A DNA stretch of 64,000 bases from Hyphomicrobiales bacterium (GTDB taxonomy: Bacteria > Pseudomonadota > Alphaproteobacteria > Rhizobiales > Rhizobiaceae): NCBI GenBank assembly GCA_900469445.1, contig UBXM01000007.1, forward strand, positions 1-64,000, written 5' to 3'. The position numbers and the translations under genes are program-made. Under the pieces are notes generated by a model. That model saw only the letters and a program-made list of their open reading frames with translations, was not told the DNA's origin and did no database searches. How positions within the stretch are numbered: the stretch's first letter is position 1; each line of letters opens with the position of its first letter. This document shows, piece after piece, positions 50,701 to 59,917 of the stretch.

Positions 50701-52556
50701 AGGAACGCCTCTTCGAGAAGCGGGCCTTCCTTCGACAGATCGACCTCGCGGCTATCGCGGAGCTGCAATTCCATATCGTGCAGAACGATCAGTTCCGCAT
50801 TCGGACCTGCGTGGATTTCAAAGGTCTGCTCGCTGACGACGCGGAAACCGAGATTTTCCAGCAGCGGCACCCGTCGCGAAAGCGAGAGGTGGTGGTGGCG
50901 ATGGAAAATCTTGAGCGAGACGCTGTTGGCGTCGTCCGTCGGGCGCTTGTAGAATTCGATACGGATGGTTTCACCGGCAACGCAGGCGGCAATGTCCGGC
51001 AGGTCGGCAAAGGTTTCTTCCGGTGAGAACGCTTCCTGGAAGGCGTTGGTGACCGAAAGACGCGGACCGTTTTCCGCCAGAAGCGCAAAACGCTCTTCCC
51101 ATGGGGTGGCGATCAGGCGAATTGCGTCCTCTAGCTTTGCCTGGGGGATGCGAGGGGTCTTGCCGCCGCGGCGCCCGATGATGAAATGGACGCGAGCCAC
51201 GCCACCTTCCGGGAAGGCCGGATAATAGGCCGAGACATGGCCCTCGAATACCTGTGAGAGATAGGCGCCTACCTTCTCGCGAACCAGCGAATTGTAGTCT
51301 TCGCGTGGTACATAAACGATCGTCGAGACGAAACGGTCGAAATGGTCGATACGCGCAAGAACGCGAACACGCGGTCTTTCGCTCAGTTCCATGATCTGTT
51401 CGCAGAACTTCGCCAGAAGTTCGGCGTCGATCTGGAAGAGATCGTCACGCGGATAGGATTCGAGCGTGTTTTCGAGCATTCGGCCGGAATGGCTGTAGGG
51501 ATCGAAACCGAAATGCTGATCGATACCTTCGACCTTGGCACGCAGAAGCGGGATCTCGCGGACCGACTGTGTGTAGGCAGTCGCCGTGAAAAGGCCGACA
51601 ATCCGCAATTCGCCGACGACATTACCGCGCTCGTCGAAACGCTTCACCCCAATGTAATCCATATAGGCGCGGCGATGGACAACGGATTTTACATTGGCCT
51701 TGGCGACGATCAGGAATTGCGGGCCATCCAGAAACTCGAGAATTTCCGGCGTGGTGGTCACCTGGTCCTTGCCCTGGCGCAGAACCAGGACATCCGGGTC
51801 GGAGAGGGTGCCGAGACCCCTGCCCTTGCCGCGTTCCACCGTGGCGTTTGATCCCTTGCCGGAATAAACGTATTCGCGCATGCCGAGGAAGGTGAAGTTG
51901 TCGTCCCGCAGCCAGTCAAGAAAGGCGAGTGCCTCTTCGCGATCTGCGCCCTTGCGAGGCTTAGCGTTCAGCAACTGCTTGGCGGCGCTATCGAGCGTGT
52001 CCAGCATCGCAGACCAATCGGTGATCGCCAGATGCACCTGATCCAGAATGAACCTGATACGCTCGATGAGATGGTTGGCCTGCTCTTCGTTCAGCTGAGA
52101 GATATGAATCTGGATGAGGCTGACCTGGTTGGCCGGATCGGTCGGCTCTTCATTGCTGCGCAATACCGGTTCCTTGCCCGGCTCGATCGTCAGGATCGGG
52201 TGCACTGCCATGGAAAGGCTGCGATGACTGGCGGTAATTTCGCCCATGACGGAATCAAACAGGAAAGGCATGTTCCGGTCGATCACGGTCAGAACCCAGA
52301 CCGGTATGCCCGCGGGCTCGACGCCCGGTATCTGCGTGACTGTGATATCCGCGCGGAGACGATTCCAGTTTTTCAGGCGGGTCGCTGAATGGGCAGCCGC
52401 GATGCCGAGCATTTCCGGCGTATATGCTGCAAGATCGTCGTCGCTGGCGCGGCCGAAGAGAATGGCTGGATCGAGAAAGTCCTTGCCGACCTTGCTCGCG
52501 AATGACCGCGCCCCGTCCATCTGCTTGCTGCGCTTGGGGCTATTCTTCCAGACCAT
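47796..52556 (-). CDS. NAD-specific glutamate dehydrogenase, large (180-kDa class)
   Basis: Deaminates glutamate to 2-oxoglutarate with NAD. The 1586-residue chain belongs to the bacterial giant GDH class. The N-terminal roughly 700 residues contain ACT-like regulatory regions; the catalytic part follows, with GGLRWSDRGEDYRTEVLGL near 797 and VPVGAKGGFF (substrate Lys) near 827. The Rossmann part has NVVGVGDMSGDVFGNG, and a long helical C-terminal domain ends the protein. GGGAGAG precedes the ATG. The frame is intact throughout. It heads a probable operon with the UMF1 transporter and diverges from the carbonic anhydrase across 273 bp, in which I see no clear promoter. Confidence 0.96.
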   Translation of the reverse strand: MVWKNSPKRSKQMDGARSFASKVGKDFLDPAILFGRASDDDLAAYTPEMLGIAAAHSATRLKNWNRLRADITVTQIPGVEPAGIPVWVLTVIDRNMPFLFDSVMGEITASHRSLSMAVHPILTIEPGKEPVLRSNEEPTDPANQVSLIQIHISQLNEEQANHLIERIRFILDQVHLAITDWSAMLDTLDSAAKQLLNAKPRKGADREEALAFLDWLRDDNFTFLGMREYVYSGKGSNATVERGKGRGLGTLSDPDVLVLRQGKDQVTTTPEILEFLDGPQFLIVAKANVKSVVHRRAYMDYIGVKRFDERGNVVGELRIVGLFTATAYTQSVREIPLLRAKVEGIDQHFGFDPYSHSGRMLENTLESYPRDDLFQIDAELLAKFCEQIMELSERPRVRVLARIDHFDRFVSTIVYVPREDYNSLVREKVGAYLSQVFEGHVSAYYPAFPEGGVARVHFIIGRRGGKTPRIPQAKLEDAIRLIATPWEERFALLAENGPRLSVTNAFQEAFSPEETFADLPDIAACVAGETIRIEFYKRPTDDANSVSLKIFHRHHHLSLSRRVPLLENLGFRVVSEQTFEIHAGPNAELIVLHDMELQLRDSREVDLSKEGPLLEEAFLLAFEGLVDNDGFNRLVLLAGLSARETTVLRAYARYLRQTGIVYSQAYIADTLVKYPEASATIFKLFQASFDPDLAEKARTKKLVQLHGAIEIGLSAVPSLDEDRTLRRFVNAIDSTLRTNYFQRDENGAPRRMLAFKFDPELLDGLPQPRPFREMFVYGTEVEGVHLRFGKVARGGLRWSDRGEDYRTEVLGLVKAQQVKNAVIVPVGAKGGFFPKMLPAGGSRDEIFNAGKEAYKTYIRTLLSITDNILEGEIVGPDKTIRIDGDDPYFVVAADKGTATFSDTANGLAQEAGFWLDDAFASGGSAGYDHKKMGITARGAWEAVKRHFREMDTDIQTTPFNVVGVGDMSGDVFGNGMLLSPKIRLIAAFDHRDIFIDPNPDTEKSFAERSRMFALPRSSWQDYDRSTLSDGAMIISRSEKSVKLTKEAAAAIGIDKTTATPFEIMTAILKSEADLLWFGGIGTYIRATSETDAEVGDRANDPIRVIAGEVRAKVIGEGANLGVTQKGRIAYSLAGGRCNSDAIDNSAGVNSSDVEVNIKIALNAAMQDGRLSRNKRNQLLASMTDEVAELVLRNNYLQPLSVSLIERRGVSNREQLARLMSVLESQGKLNRKVETLPDDAELAERYAAGRPLTRPEIGVLLSYSKIVLFDALLESAIPDDPYFAAILKAYFPAKMQKPYAGDIENHRLHREIVATALANEAVNRGGPGFVQMMSDMTGATAANVVKATFLIRDGFDLPQLWAEIDALDNRISGKVQNDLHAQINRIIIIGTYLALQTQISAAPMIEAVARLKTAIKGLRATVTDDVIAETAPLAAELEAQGAPASLIGEIRMLSALVIVPEIMLIADRTGESMARATESYFSVTETFRVNRLIVAGERISTSDHYESLALSRSLQQLASARRDIVITALTEHRKDKKPVQAWIAADRLRVNRIGSELMALSESGDLTLPKISVAAGLLGDLAHGRLI

Positions 52557-52829
52557 GATCTCTCCCTTTTCTGGCTGAATACTGCGGTGAACGGCTCGAA
52601 TCCGTCCCTACCGAAGCAGTTAGCACTGTTTTGCAGAGCAATGTTGACAGGATTTGGCAAAATAACCCTCAACAAGCCGATAAAATCGAGATTTTCAGCA
52701 TATGATAACAAACGACGTCCGGCACTCTCCATGATATGCAAAACGGGGGCAACTCAAGGGCTATGCGGCACAGAGTTACGCGTAGCGGACCGTTGATCTT
52801 GGCACGAAGGCGTAATATTCGTAGCCCTC

Positions 52830-53513
52830 ATGACCTATTTTCCAGCCAAACTGCTTGCGGGCTACCGCAACTTCATGAGCGGACGCTACGTCGACGAGCG
52901 CGAGCGTTACCGTGTTCTTGCCGAAAACGGGCAGAAGCCGCACACATTGCTGATTGCCTGTTGCGATTCCCGTGCCGCGCCCGAGACAATTTTCGATTGC
53001 GGACCGGGTGAGCTTTTCGTGGTTCGCAACATCGCCGCCATGGTCCCGCCATATGAGCCGGACAGCCAATTTCACGGTACGTCGGCTGCTCTGGAATATG
53101 CTATTCAGGTGTTGAAGATCCGGGACATCGTGGTCATGGGGCACGGGCGCTGCGGTGGCATCCAGGCGGCATTGGATCCATCGCTTGAACCGCTTTCGCC
53201 GGGTGACTTCATCGGTAAGTGGATCGGGCTGGTCAAGCCAGCAGCTTCACAGATCCAGAGTAATGACCTGATGACGGCAACGGAGCGCCAGACCGCTCTC
53301 GAGCGTGTCTCCATCCGCAATTCCATTGCCAATCTGGCAAGTTTTCCGTTCATCGAGGCGCTGACGGAAAAGGATGAGCTATCTGTTCATGGCGCCTGGT
53401 TCGATATTTCCAGCGGTGAGCTTTGGGTCATGAACCAGAAGGGTGATTTCATTCGCCCCGATCTGGAAGTCGAAGTGGCGCCCGCCCAAGAGGATCAGGC
53501 GCCAGCCTCCTGA
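52830..53513 (+). CDS. Beta-class carbonic anhydrase
   Basis: Interconverts CO2 and bicarbonate. The 227-residue protein has the zinc site of beta enzymes: C44, D46 and R48 (CxDxR in CCDSRAAP), then H105 and C108 in GHGRCGG. Location should be cytoplasmic, since there is no signal peptide. Likely roles are supplying bicarbonate to carboxylases such as AccABCD or pH control (inference). Its stop lies only 2 bp from the stop of the convergent transglycosylase gene, with no room for a terminator between them. Confidence 0.95.
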   Translation: MTYFPAKLLAGYRNFMSGRYVDERERYRVLAENGQKPHTLLIACCDSRAAPETIFDCGPGELFVVRNIAAMVPPYEPDSQFHGTSAALEYAIQVLKIRDIVVMGHGRCGGIQAALDPSLEPLSPGDFIGKWIGLVKPAASQIQSNDLMTATERQTALERVSIRNSIANLASFPFIEALTEKDELSVHGAWFDISSGELWVMNQKGDFIRPDLEVEVAPAQEDQAPAS

Positions 53514-53515
53514 TA

Positions 53516-54325
53516 TTACTTGCCGTCTATCTGCGCGCCCATATAGGCGATGGCGCGCTGGTAGACCGTTGCGGCATTCCAGCCCTGGATGGCCACGAAG
53601 CTCGGTTCGCCCGGCTGATAGCCGGCACCGGTGACCCAGCCGTGGCCCTTCAGGAAGTTGGCGGTCGAAGCGAGCGCATCGGCACGTGAGCCAACCATGT
53701 CGATATGACCGTCGCCATCGCCGTCAGCGCCGTAGCGGATGACGTTCAGCGGAAGGAACTGGGTCTGGCCAATTTCGCCATGGGCGGCGCCCTTGGCGGT
53801 CGTGCTCAGGTCGCCACGGGCGACAAGCTTCAATGCGGCATAGAGCTGTTCGGTGAAATAGTCCGAACGGCGGCAGTCATAGGCGAGCGTCGCGACGGCC
53901 GACAGAGTGTGCTGGTTGCCCAGGAAGCGGCCGAAGCCCGTTTCCATGCCCCAGATCGCGATGATCGGGCCGGCAGGCACGCCATAACGGCGCTCAAGAC
54001 GGTCGAAAAGCGATGCGTTGGCGGACTTCATCTTCTTGCCCTGCGAGATGATGGTCGTCGCGCCGCGCTTTTTCAGGAATTCTTCGAAAGAAAGCTTGAA
54101 GCTCTTCTGGCCACGGTCCGCGCTGATCGTGGCGCGGTTGTAGTTCACGTTGGCGAAGGCGCGTTCGACCACTGCCGGGCTGATGCCATTGGACGGCGCA
54201 ACCTGCTTGAAGTCCTGTACCCAGCGGCTAAAGCCGGATGAATCGTTGCCGCATTGCTGCGCAGCGGCTGGGCCTGCGATGGTGATTGCGGTGAATGCCA
54301 GTCCTGCCAATAGAAGCTTGTTCAT
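53516..54325 (-). CDS. Lytic murein transglycosylase, MltB type
   Basis: Periplasmic peptidoglycan lyase, 269 residues. A Sec signal peptide is clear (LLLAGLAFTAITIAGPAAA, cleavage before Q23). The SLT_2/MltB domain follows, with the catalytic Glu in WGMETGFGRF, then ATLAYDCRRSDYF and HGEIGQTQFLPLNVIRYG. DGDGDGHIDM resembles a Ca-binding EF-hand-like loop, as in Slt35/MltB. The C-terminal peptidoglycan-binding domain of longer relatives is absent. A soluble rather than lipid-anchored form, because no lipobox is seen. Confidence 0.92.
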   Translation of the reverse strand: MNKLLLAGLAFTAITIAGPAAAQQCGNDSSGFSRWVQDFKQVAPSNGISPAVVERAFANVNYNRATISADRGQKSFKLSFEEFLKKRGATTIISQGKKMKSANASLFDRLERRYGVPAGPIIAIWGMETGFGRFLGNQHTLSAVATLAYDCRRSDYFTEQLYAALKLVARGDLSTTAKGAAHGEIGQTQFLPLNVIRYGADGDGDGHIDMVGSRADALASTANFLKGHGWVTGAGYQPGEPSFVAIQGWNAATVYQRAIAYMGAQIDGK

Positions 54326-54453
54326 GCTTTAATCCGTATTTGCCGGTCAACGCCGGTGCATCCCTGCCTCACTATTCGTTGCAAACGAGATGGCTTGCAA
54401 GCAAACACCATTCGAACATGCATGAATAGTTCGTGAGGACATTCTCACAAAAA

Positions 54454-54481
54454 GAAAATCCCGCCTCATGGCGGGATTTTC
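54454..54481 (-). terminator. Terminator of asd
   Basis: A perfect 12-bp stem (GAAAATCCCGCC / GGCGGGATTTTC) with loop TCAT, 31 bp after the asd stop on the minus strand and before the transglycosylase gene. Confidence 0.85.
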
Positions 54482-54511
54482 TAGATCGATATGCTTAACA
54501 ATTTCTAATCG

Positions 54512-55546
54512 TTAGGCGGCTGCCTGGCGCGGCTTGATGAGGCCACGATTGACCAGCAGCTCGGCAATCTGAATGGCGTTCAGTGCGGCACCCTTGCGCA
54601 GGTTGTCGGAAACGACCCAGATGTTGAGACCGTTTTCGACCGTTGCATCCTCGCGGATACGGGAGATGTAGGTCGCATCTTCGCCGGCGGATTCGATCGG
54701 GGTGACGTAGCCACCGTTCTCATGCTTGTCGATGACGAGGCAGCCCGGCGCTTCGCGCAGGATGTCACGTGCCTGATCGGCGGTGATCTCGTTTTCGAAC
54801 TCGATGTTGACCGATTCGGAATGGCCGATGAAGACAGGCACGCGCACGGCGGTGCAGGTGACCTTGATTTTCGGATCGAGCATCTTCTTGGTTTCGGCGA
54901 GAACCTTCCATTCTTCCTTCGTATATCCGTCTTCCATGAAGACATCGATATGCGGGATGACGTTGAAGGCGATGCGCTTGGTGAACTTCTTCGATTCGAT
55001 CGGATCGGCAACGAAGACGGCGCGGGTCTGGGTGAAGAGCTCGTCCATGCCTTCCTTGCCGGCGCCGGAGACCGACTGATAGGTCGAGACGACGACGCGC
55101 TTGATCTTGGCAAAATCATGCAGCGGCTTCAGCGCCACGACGAGCTGGGCGGTCGAGCAATTCGGGTTGGCGATGATGTTCTTCTTGGTGAAGCCTGCAA
55201 TCGCATCCGGGTTCACTTCCGGAACGATGAGCGGCACTTCGGAATCATAACGCCATGCGGACGAGTTATCGATGACGACGCAGCCCTGAGCACCGATCTT
55301 CGGCGACCACTTCTTGGAAATGTCGCCGCCGGCGGACATCAGGCAGATGTCGGTCGTCGAGAAATCGTAGTTTTCCAGATTGGAAACCTTGAGCGTCTTG
55401 TCGCCGTAGGAGACTTCGGTGCCCTGGCTGCGGGCGGAAGCCAGTGCCACGACTTCATCAGCCGGAAAACCGCGCTCTGCCAGGATGTTCAGCATTTCCC
55501 GGCCGACATTGCCGGTAGCGCCGGCGACTGCAATCTTGAAACCCAT
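54512..55546 (-). CDS. asd: Aspartate-semialdehyde dehydrogenase
   Basis: Makes aspartate semialdehyde for lysine, diaminopimelate, threonine and methionine. The 344-residue protein begins with the NADP motif VAGATGNVGREML; the catalytic Cys is C130 in NPNCSTAQ, and GHSESVNIEFE follows. The short Hyphomicrobiales/Gram-positive-like type, not the E. coli Asd type, judged from NCSTAQ. It is preceded by palindromic repeats (55591-55637) and followed by its own terminator, so it is probably transcribed alone. Confidence 0.97.
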   Translation of the reverse strand: MGFKIAVAGATGNVGREMLNILAERGFPADEVVALASARSQGTEVSYGDKTLKVSNLENYDFSTTDICLMSAGGDISKKWSPKIGAQGCVVIDNSSAWRYDSEVPLIVPEVNPDAIAGFTKKNIIANPNCSTAQLVVALKPLHDFAKIKRVVVSTYQSVSGAGKEGMDELFTQTRAVFVADPIESKKFTKRIAFNVIPHIDVFMEDGYTKEEWKVLAETKKMLDPKIKVTCTAVRVPVFIGHSESVNIEFENEITADQARDILREAPGCLVIDKHENGGYVTPIESAGEDATYISRIREDATVENGLNIWVVSDNLRKGAALNAIQIAELLVNRGLIKPRQAAA

Positions 55547-56010
55547 GTCTATGCTCTCTTTCTGTCTCTCCTCGGTCGGTGAGGGGGAAGCCGTATCTTA
55601 AGCGATACGGTGTTCCTTGTCCCCGGCCTTGCCGGGGAGAGAGCGGCGGGCCAGAGACGTCAGACGGTTTTCGTCGTCGTTTTGGCCATGGTTTTGGAGG
55701 AAGCGACAAAACGCTGTCCGGCTTGTTCGGCCGGCAGGCAAGATGCAGCGATGTCAAAGTCGCAGGCGATCATATGGGCGTTTTCCCGTTCGCGCATGTG
55801 TTTAGAACATTTTGCAATGGAGTCAAGGCGAGTTGAGGCCAGGGCAGCCCCGAAGCCAAAGGCGTTTTAGACGAAAGTCATAATCCCAAAGCATCACTCA
55901 CCGGATGTCCTGATTTCTGTCAATCTGAGCTCATCGCGTTTCGGTTGTTTTGGCAAAGGAGGAAATGCCAAGACAACTCTCGTGAGTTTCACCTTGTTGG
56001 GAGGACGACA
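55547..56010. other. 464-bp intergenic region between asd and the MHS transporter
   Basis: Divergent promoters of asd and the transporter should lie here. The left part holds two palindromes. The rest contains several overlapping short frames, none with a ribosome site and family-like sequence together, so I call no gene. No riboswitch or tRNA recognised. Confidence 0.55.
55591..55637. repeat. Pair of intergenic palindromes upstream of asd
   Basis: CCGTATC/GATACGG (55591-55597/55604-55610) and a perfect 7-bp stem CCCCGGC/GCCGGGG (55621-55627/55631-55637), 45-90 bp before the asd start. GGTGAGGGG just before resembles the border of the mosaic element at 99-255, so this may be a partial copy. 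Confidence 0.5.
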
Positions 56011-57894
56011 ATGGCAAACGTCACAACGGCGGCCGGTACAAAGGCCGGCCCCATGACACGGGAGGAGAAGAAGGTCATCTTCGCTTCTTCCCTCGGTACC
56101 GTGTTCGAATGGTATGACTTCTATCTCTACGGTTCGCTCGCCACTTATATCGGTGCGACCTATTTTACCCAATATCCCGAGGCCACCCGCAACATCTTCA
56201 CCCTGCTCGCCTTCGCCGCCGGCTTTCTCGTTCGCCCCTTTGGCGCGCTCGTGTTCGGCCGTCTGGGGGATCTCGTCGGTCGCAAATATACGTTTCTCGT
56301 CACCATCCTGATCATGGGCTTCTCGACCTTCCTGGTCGGTATTCTGCCGGGAGCGGCGACGATCGGTATCGCTGCGCCGATCATTCTCATCATCCTTCGC
56401 CTGTTGCAGGGCCTCGCGCTCGGCGGCGAATATGGCGGTGCTGCGACTTACGTGGCGGAACATGCGCCGCATGGGCGGCGTGGTTACTTCACGTCCTGGA
56501 TCCAGACCACTGCAACGCTCGGTCTGTTCCTCTCGCTCATCGTCATCGTCACGGTGCAGTCGATCCTCGGAAACGAGGCCTTTGCCGCCTGGGGATGGCG
56601 TATTCCCTTCCTGCTTTCCGTCGTTCTTCTTGGCGTGTCCGTCTGGATCCGCGTGAAAATGAACGAGTCGCCTGCCTTCCAGAAGATGAAGGCTGAGGGC
56701 AAGGGCTCCAAGGCTCCGCTGACGGAAGCTTTCGGCACCTGGAAAAATGCGAAGATCGCGCTCATCGCTCTTCTGGGCGCCACGATGGGTCAGGCGGTCG
56801 TCTGGTATGGCGGTCAGTTCTACGCACTCTTCTTCCTGCAGAACGTCTTGAAGGTCGATCTGCAGTCCGCAAACATCATGGTCGCGATTGCACTTCTTCT
56901 GGCAACGCCATTCTTCGTGATTTTCGGCGCGCTTTCCGACAAGATCGGCCGCAAGCCGATCATCATGGCGGGTCTGCTGATCGCGGCAGTCACCTATATG
57001 CCGCTGTTCAAGGCGCTCACCCATATGGCAAACCCGGCGCTTGCCGAGGCCCAGGCTTCGATCCGCGCGACGGTGACGTCGGATCCGGCGGACTGCAAGT
57101 TCCAGTTCAACCCGACGGGTACGGCAAAGTTCACCAGCTCATGCGATATCGCCACCGCATTCCTGACCAAGAACTCGGTGCCGTATGAAGTGGTGCCCGG
57201 TCCTGCCGGACAGCCTGCAACGGTCAAGATCGGCGATAATACCGTAACCAGCTATGATGCGATTGCGGCCGGCGCCGATGGCAAGGCGAAGCAGACCGCG
57301 CTGGAAAAGGGCATCAACGTAGCCCTGCATGATGCCGGTTATCCGCTCACCCGCGGTGCTGTGAAGGTGCCGGATTCCAAGCTTGACGGCTTCATTGCCG
57401 CCAACCCGGAACTCGGGCTGAATGCGGACGCCGTTCGCGCCGGAGACAAGGCAACCGTCAGTTCCGCAGATCTCGTGTCGCAGAAGCTTTTGACCACCGA
57501 GGAAGCAAATGGTGTGACCGATATGCCGGTCTATACCGTTGCAAACGGTGGCGCTTTCACGATGAAAGCCGATCCGGCGCGGGTGAACTGGGTCGGTACG
57601 ATCGCCGTTCTCTTCGTTCTCGTTCTCTACGTGACGATGGTCTACGGTCCGATCGCTGCCCTTCTGGTCGAGCTTTTCCCGACCCGCATCCGCTATACCG
57701 GCATGTCGCTGCCCTACCATATCGGTAACGGTTGGTTTGGCGGCCTGCTTCCGGCAACAGCCTTCGCGATGAGCGCCGCAGCCGGCAATATCTATTACGG
57801 CCTGTGGTACCCGATCGTATTCGCTGCGATCACGCTGGTCGTCGGTGTGCTGTTCCTGCCGGAAACCAAGGACCGTGATATTCACGCGGAGTGA
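56011..57894 (+). CDS. MHS-family MFS transporter with large soluble insert
   Basis: Proton symporter of the metabolite:H+ symport type (shikimate, proline/betaine, dicarboxylate relatives). The N-terminal part is typical: SSLGTVFEWYDFYLYGSLA, GRLGDLVGRKY, RLLQGLALGGEYGGAATYVAEH, and ALSDKIGRKPIIM. After about residue 335 a soluble stretch of roughly 190 residues interrupts the membrane domain until PARVNWVGTIAVLF near 523; it contains only two Cys (362 and 378). The normal family length is about 430-450; this protein has 627. The start MANVTTAAG has GGGAGG upstream; an earlier open extension is ignored. Substrate unknown. Confidence 0.88.
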   Translation: MANVTTAAGTKAGPMTREEKKVIFASSLGTVFEWYDFYLYGSLATYIGATYFTQYPEATRNIFTLLAFAAGFLVRPFGALVFGRLGDLVGRKYTFLVTILIMGFSTFLVGILPGAATIGIAAPIILIILRLLQGLALGGEYGGAATYVAEHAPHGRRGYFTSWIQTTATLGLFLSLIVIVTVQSILGNEAFAAWGWRIPFLLSVVLLGVSVWIRVKMNESPAFQKMKAEGKGSKAPLTEAFGTWKNAKIALIALLGATMGQAVVWYGGQFYALFFLQNVLKVDLQSANIMVAIALLLATPFFVIFGALSDKIGRKPIIMAGLLIAAVTYMPLFKALTHMANPALAEAQASIRATVTSDPADCKFQFNPTGTAKFTSSCDIATAFLTKNSVPYEVVPGPAGQPATVKIGDNTVTSYDAIAAGADGKAKQTALEKGINVALHDAGYPLTRGAVKVPDSKLDGFIAANPELGLNADAVRAGDKATVSSADLVSQKLLTTEEANGVTDMPVYTVANGGAFTMKADPARVNWVGTIAVLFVLVLYVTMVYGPIAALLVELFPTRIRYTGMSLPYHIGNGWFGGLLPATAFAMSAAAGNIYYGLWYPIVFAAITLVVGVLFLPETKDRDIHAE

Positions 57895-57924
57895 TATCGC
57901 AAGTCTTTGAAGGCTTGAAACGAG

Positions 57925-57954
57925 AAAGCCCGGCACATGTGCCGGGCTTTTTTT
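57925..57954. terminator. Bidirectional terminator between the MHS transporter and leuB
   Basis: A perfect 13-bp palindrome AAAGCCCGGCACA/TGTGCCGGGCTTT without a separate loop base, followed by four more T, 30 bp after the transporter stop and 24 bp from the convergent leuB stop. Confidence 0.9.
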
Positions 57955-57974
57955 ATTCATTGCGCAACCGGTCG

Positions 57975-59084
57975 TTATGCCGAAAGGGCCTGGAATTCGT
58001 CGAGAATGGCATCGCCCATTTCGGACGTGCCGACCTGGCGGCAACCTTCGGCCATGATGTCGCCGGTGCGGATGCCCTTGTCGAGCACCGTGGCAATCGC
58101 TTTTTCAAGGTGATCGGCTTGCGCAATCATGTTGAAGGAATAGCGCAGGCACATGGCGAAGGAGGCAATCATTGCGATCGGGTTGGCGATGCCCTTGCCG
58201 GCGATGTCCGGTGCCGAGCCATGTACGGGCTCATACATAGCCTTGCGCTGGCCGGTCTTGGCATCTGCGGCGCCCAGCGACGCGGAAGGCAGCATGCCGA
58301 GCGAACCTGTCAGCATGGCGGCGACATCGGACAGCATGTCGCCGAAAAGATTGTCGGTGACGATAACGTCGAACTGTTTTGGCGCACGGACGAGCTGCAT
58401 GCCGCCGGCATCGGCCAGCATGTGCTCCAGCTTGACGTCGGCATAGGAGCGTTTGTGGGTTTCAGTCACGACCTGGTTCCACAGGACACCGGACTTCATG
58501 ACATTGCGCTTTTCCATCGAGCAGACGGTATTCTTGCGGGTGCGGGCAAGCTCGAAGGCGACACCTGCAATCCGTTCGATCTCATAGGTATCGTAGATCT
58601 GGGTGTCGATGCCGCGCTTCTGGCCATTGCCGAGATCGATGATCTCCTTCGGTTCGCCAAAATAGACGCCACCGGTCAGCTCGCGAACGATCAGAATATC
58701 GAGGCCTTCGACGAGTTCCGGCTTCAGCGACGAGGCCGAAGCGAGCGCCGGATAGCAGATTGCCGGACGCAGGTTGGCGAAGAGTTCCATATCCTTGCGC
58801 AGGCGCAGGAGGCCGGCTTCGGGGCGGACGTCATAAGGAACCGTATCCCATTTCGGACCGCCGACGGCGCCAAACAGAACGGCATCCGCCGCCATTGCCT
58901 TGGCCATATCCTCTTCGGAAATCGCAACGCCATGCGCATCATAAGCGCTACCGCCGACAAGGCCTTCGTCAAGCGAGAAATCGGCTTTCATCGCATCGTT
59001 CATATAGGCGATGATCTTGCGAACTTCGCCCATGGCTTCGGGGCCGATACCGTCACCGGGAAGAAGGAAGAGGTTTTTTGCCAT
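57975..59084 (-). CDS. leuB: 3-isopropylmalate dehydrogenase
   Basis: NAD-dependent oxidative decarboxylation in leucine synthesis. The 369-residue protein starts [18 protein letters not shown]; the open frame extends 24 codons further without family match. Characteristic segments are [24 protein letters not shown] and the metal-binding [15 protein letters not shown], then [18 protein letters not shown]. leuD lies upstream on the same strand with a 105-bp gap that holds a palindrome. leuC is not in the window, as usual in rhizobia. Confidence 0.97.
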   Translation of the reverse strand: MAKNLFLLPGDGIGPEAMGEVRKIIAYMNDAMKADFSLDEGLVGGSAYDAHGVAISEEDMAKAMAADAVLFGAVGGPKWDTVPYDVRPEAGLLRLRKDMELFANLRPAICYPALASASSLKPELVEGLDILIVRELTGGVYFGEPKEIIDLGNGQKRGIDTQIYDTYEIERIAGVAFELARTRKNTVCSMEKRNVMKSGVLWNQVVTETHKRSYADVKLEHMLADAGGMQLVRAPKQFDVIVTDNLFGDMLSDVAAMLTGSLGMLPSASLGAADAKTGQRKAMYEPVHGSAPDIAGKGIANPIAMIASFAMCLRYSFNMIAQADHLEKAIATVLDKGIRTGDIMAEGCRQVGTSEMGDAILDEFQALSA

Positions 59085-59148
59085 TCGTCTGCTGTCCTTG
59101 CAGTTCTGCAGGCCCATAATACCCCGCGCGGCCTGACCGCACTTGGAA

Positions 59149-59180
59149 CACCTCATCCGAGCCTGCCGCAGGACGAGGTG
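59149..59180. repeat. Imperfect hairpin between leuD and leuB
   Basis: CACCTCATCC (59149-59158) pairs with GGACGAGGTG (59171-59180) at 9 of 10 positions. No T tract follows on the minus strand, so it is not a standard terminator. CCTCATCCG and the nearby CCTGCCG also occur in the mosaic element at 99-255, suggesting a fragment of it. Confidence 0.5.
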
Positions 59181-59189
59181 CCTTGTCCG

Positions 59190-59795
59190 TCAGAGCCAGG
59201 GACGATCGCTGCGGTTCTTTGTCTCGAAGCTCGCAATTGCGGCATCGCTTTTCAGCGTCGAGGCAATATCGTCCAGTCCTTCCAGCAGGATCTGGCGACG
59301 GCCGGCATCGATTTCGAAATGCAGACGGCCGCCATCGGGACCGGTGATTTCCTGAGCTTCGAGATCGACCGTCAGGATGGCGTTCGAGCCGCGCTCTGCA
59401 TCATCCATCAGCTTTTCCAGATCTTCCGGGCTGACGACAATCGGCAGAATGCCGTTCTTGAAACAGTTATTGTAGAAGATGTCCGCGAAGCTGGTGGAAA
59501 TCACGCAGCGGATGCCGAAATCCAGCAAGGCCCAGGGGGCGTGTTCGCGGGACGAACCGCAGCCGAAATTGTCGCCGGCAACAATGATCTTCGCCTCGCG
59601 ATAGGCTGGCTTGTTCAAGACGAAATCGGGGTTCTCGGAGCCATCCTCGCGATAACGCGCTTCGGCAAAAAGACCTTTTCCAAGGCCCGTCCGCTTGATG
59701 GTCTTGAGATAGTCCTTCGGAATGATCATGTCGGTGTCGACATTGACAACCGGAAGGGGGGCGGCAACGCCCGTCAGCTTTTCGAATTTTTCCAT
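59190..59795 (-). CDS. leuD: 3-isopropylmalate dehydratase small subunit
   Basis: Small subunit of the isopropylmalate isomerase; it works with LeuC, which carries the Fe-S cluster. The 201-residue protein has [17 protein letters not shown] near residue 20 and the swivel-domain signature [17 protein letters not shown], then [16 protein letters not shown]. It is followed by leuB on the same strand, giving the order leuD-leuB. Confidence 0.97.
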   Translation of the reverse strand: MEKFEKLTGVAAPLPVVNVDTDMIIPKDYLKTIKRTGLGKGLFAEARYREDGSENPDFVLNKPAYREAKIIVAGDNFGCGSSREHAPWALLDFGIRCVISTSFADIFYNNCFKNGILPIVVSPEDLEKLMDDAERGSNAILTVDLEAQEITGPDGGRLHFEIDAGRRQILLEGLDDIASTLKSDAAIASFETKNRSDRPWL

Positions 59796-59917
59796 GATCG
59801 GCCTCCACGAAGACTTTATAGCGCTGCCATAAAGTATTTTCGGGAGAATTTGAAGTCCGATTCAGTACCAATCGGTACGCCACTGGATGGCGGCGTGAAC
59901 CGGGCTGATTTCAGGGC

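Noticed and set aside
55579..55836. An 85-codon frame upstream of the MHS transporter
   Set aside because: It runs through the palindromic repeat and has no ribosome site or family match.
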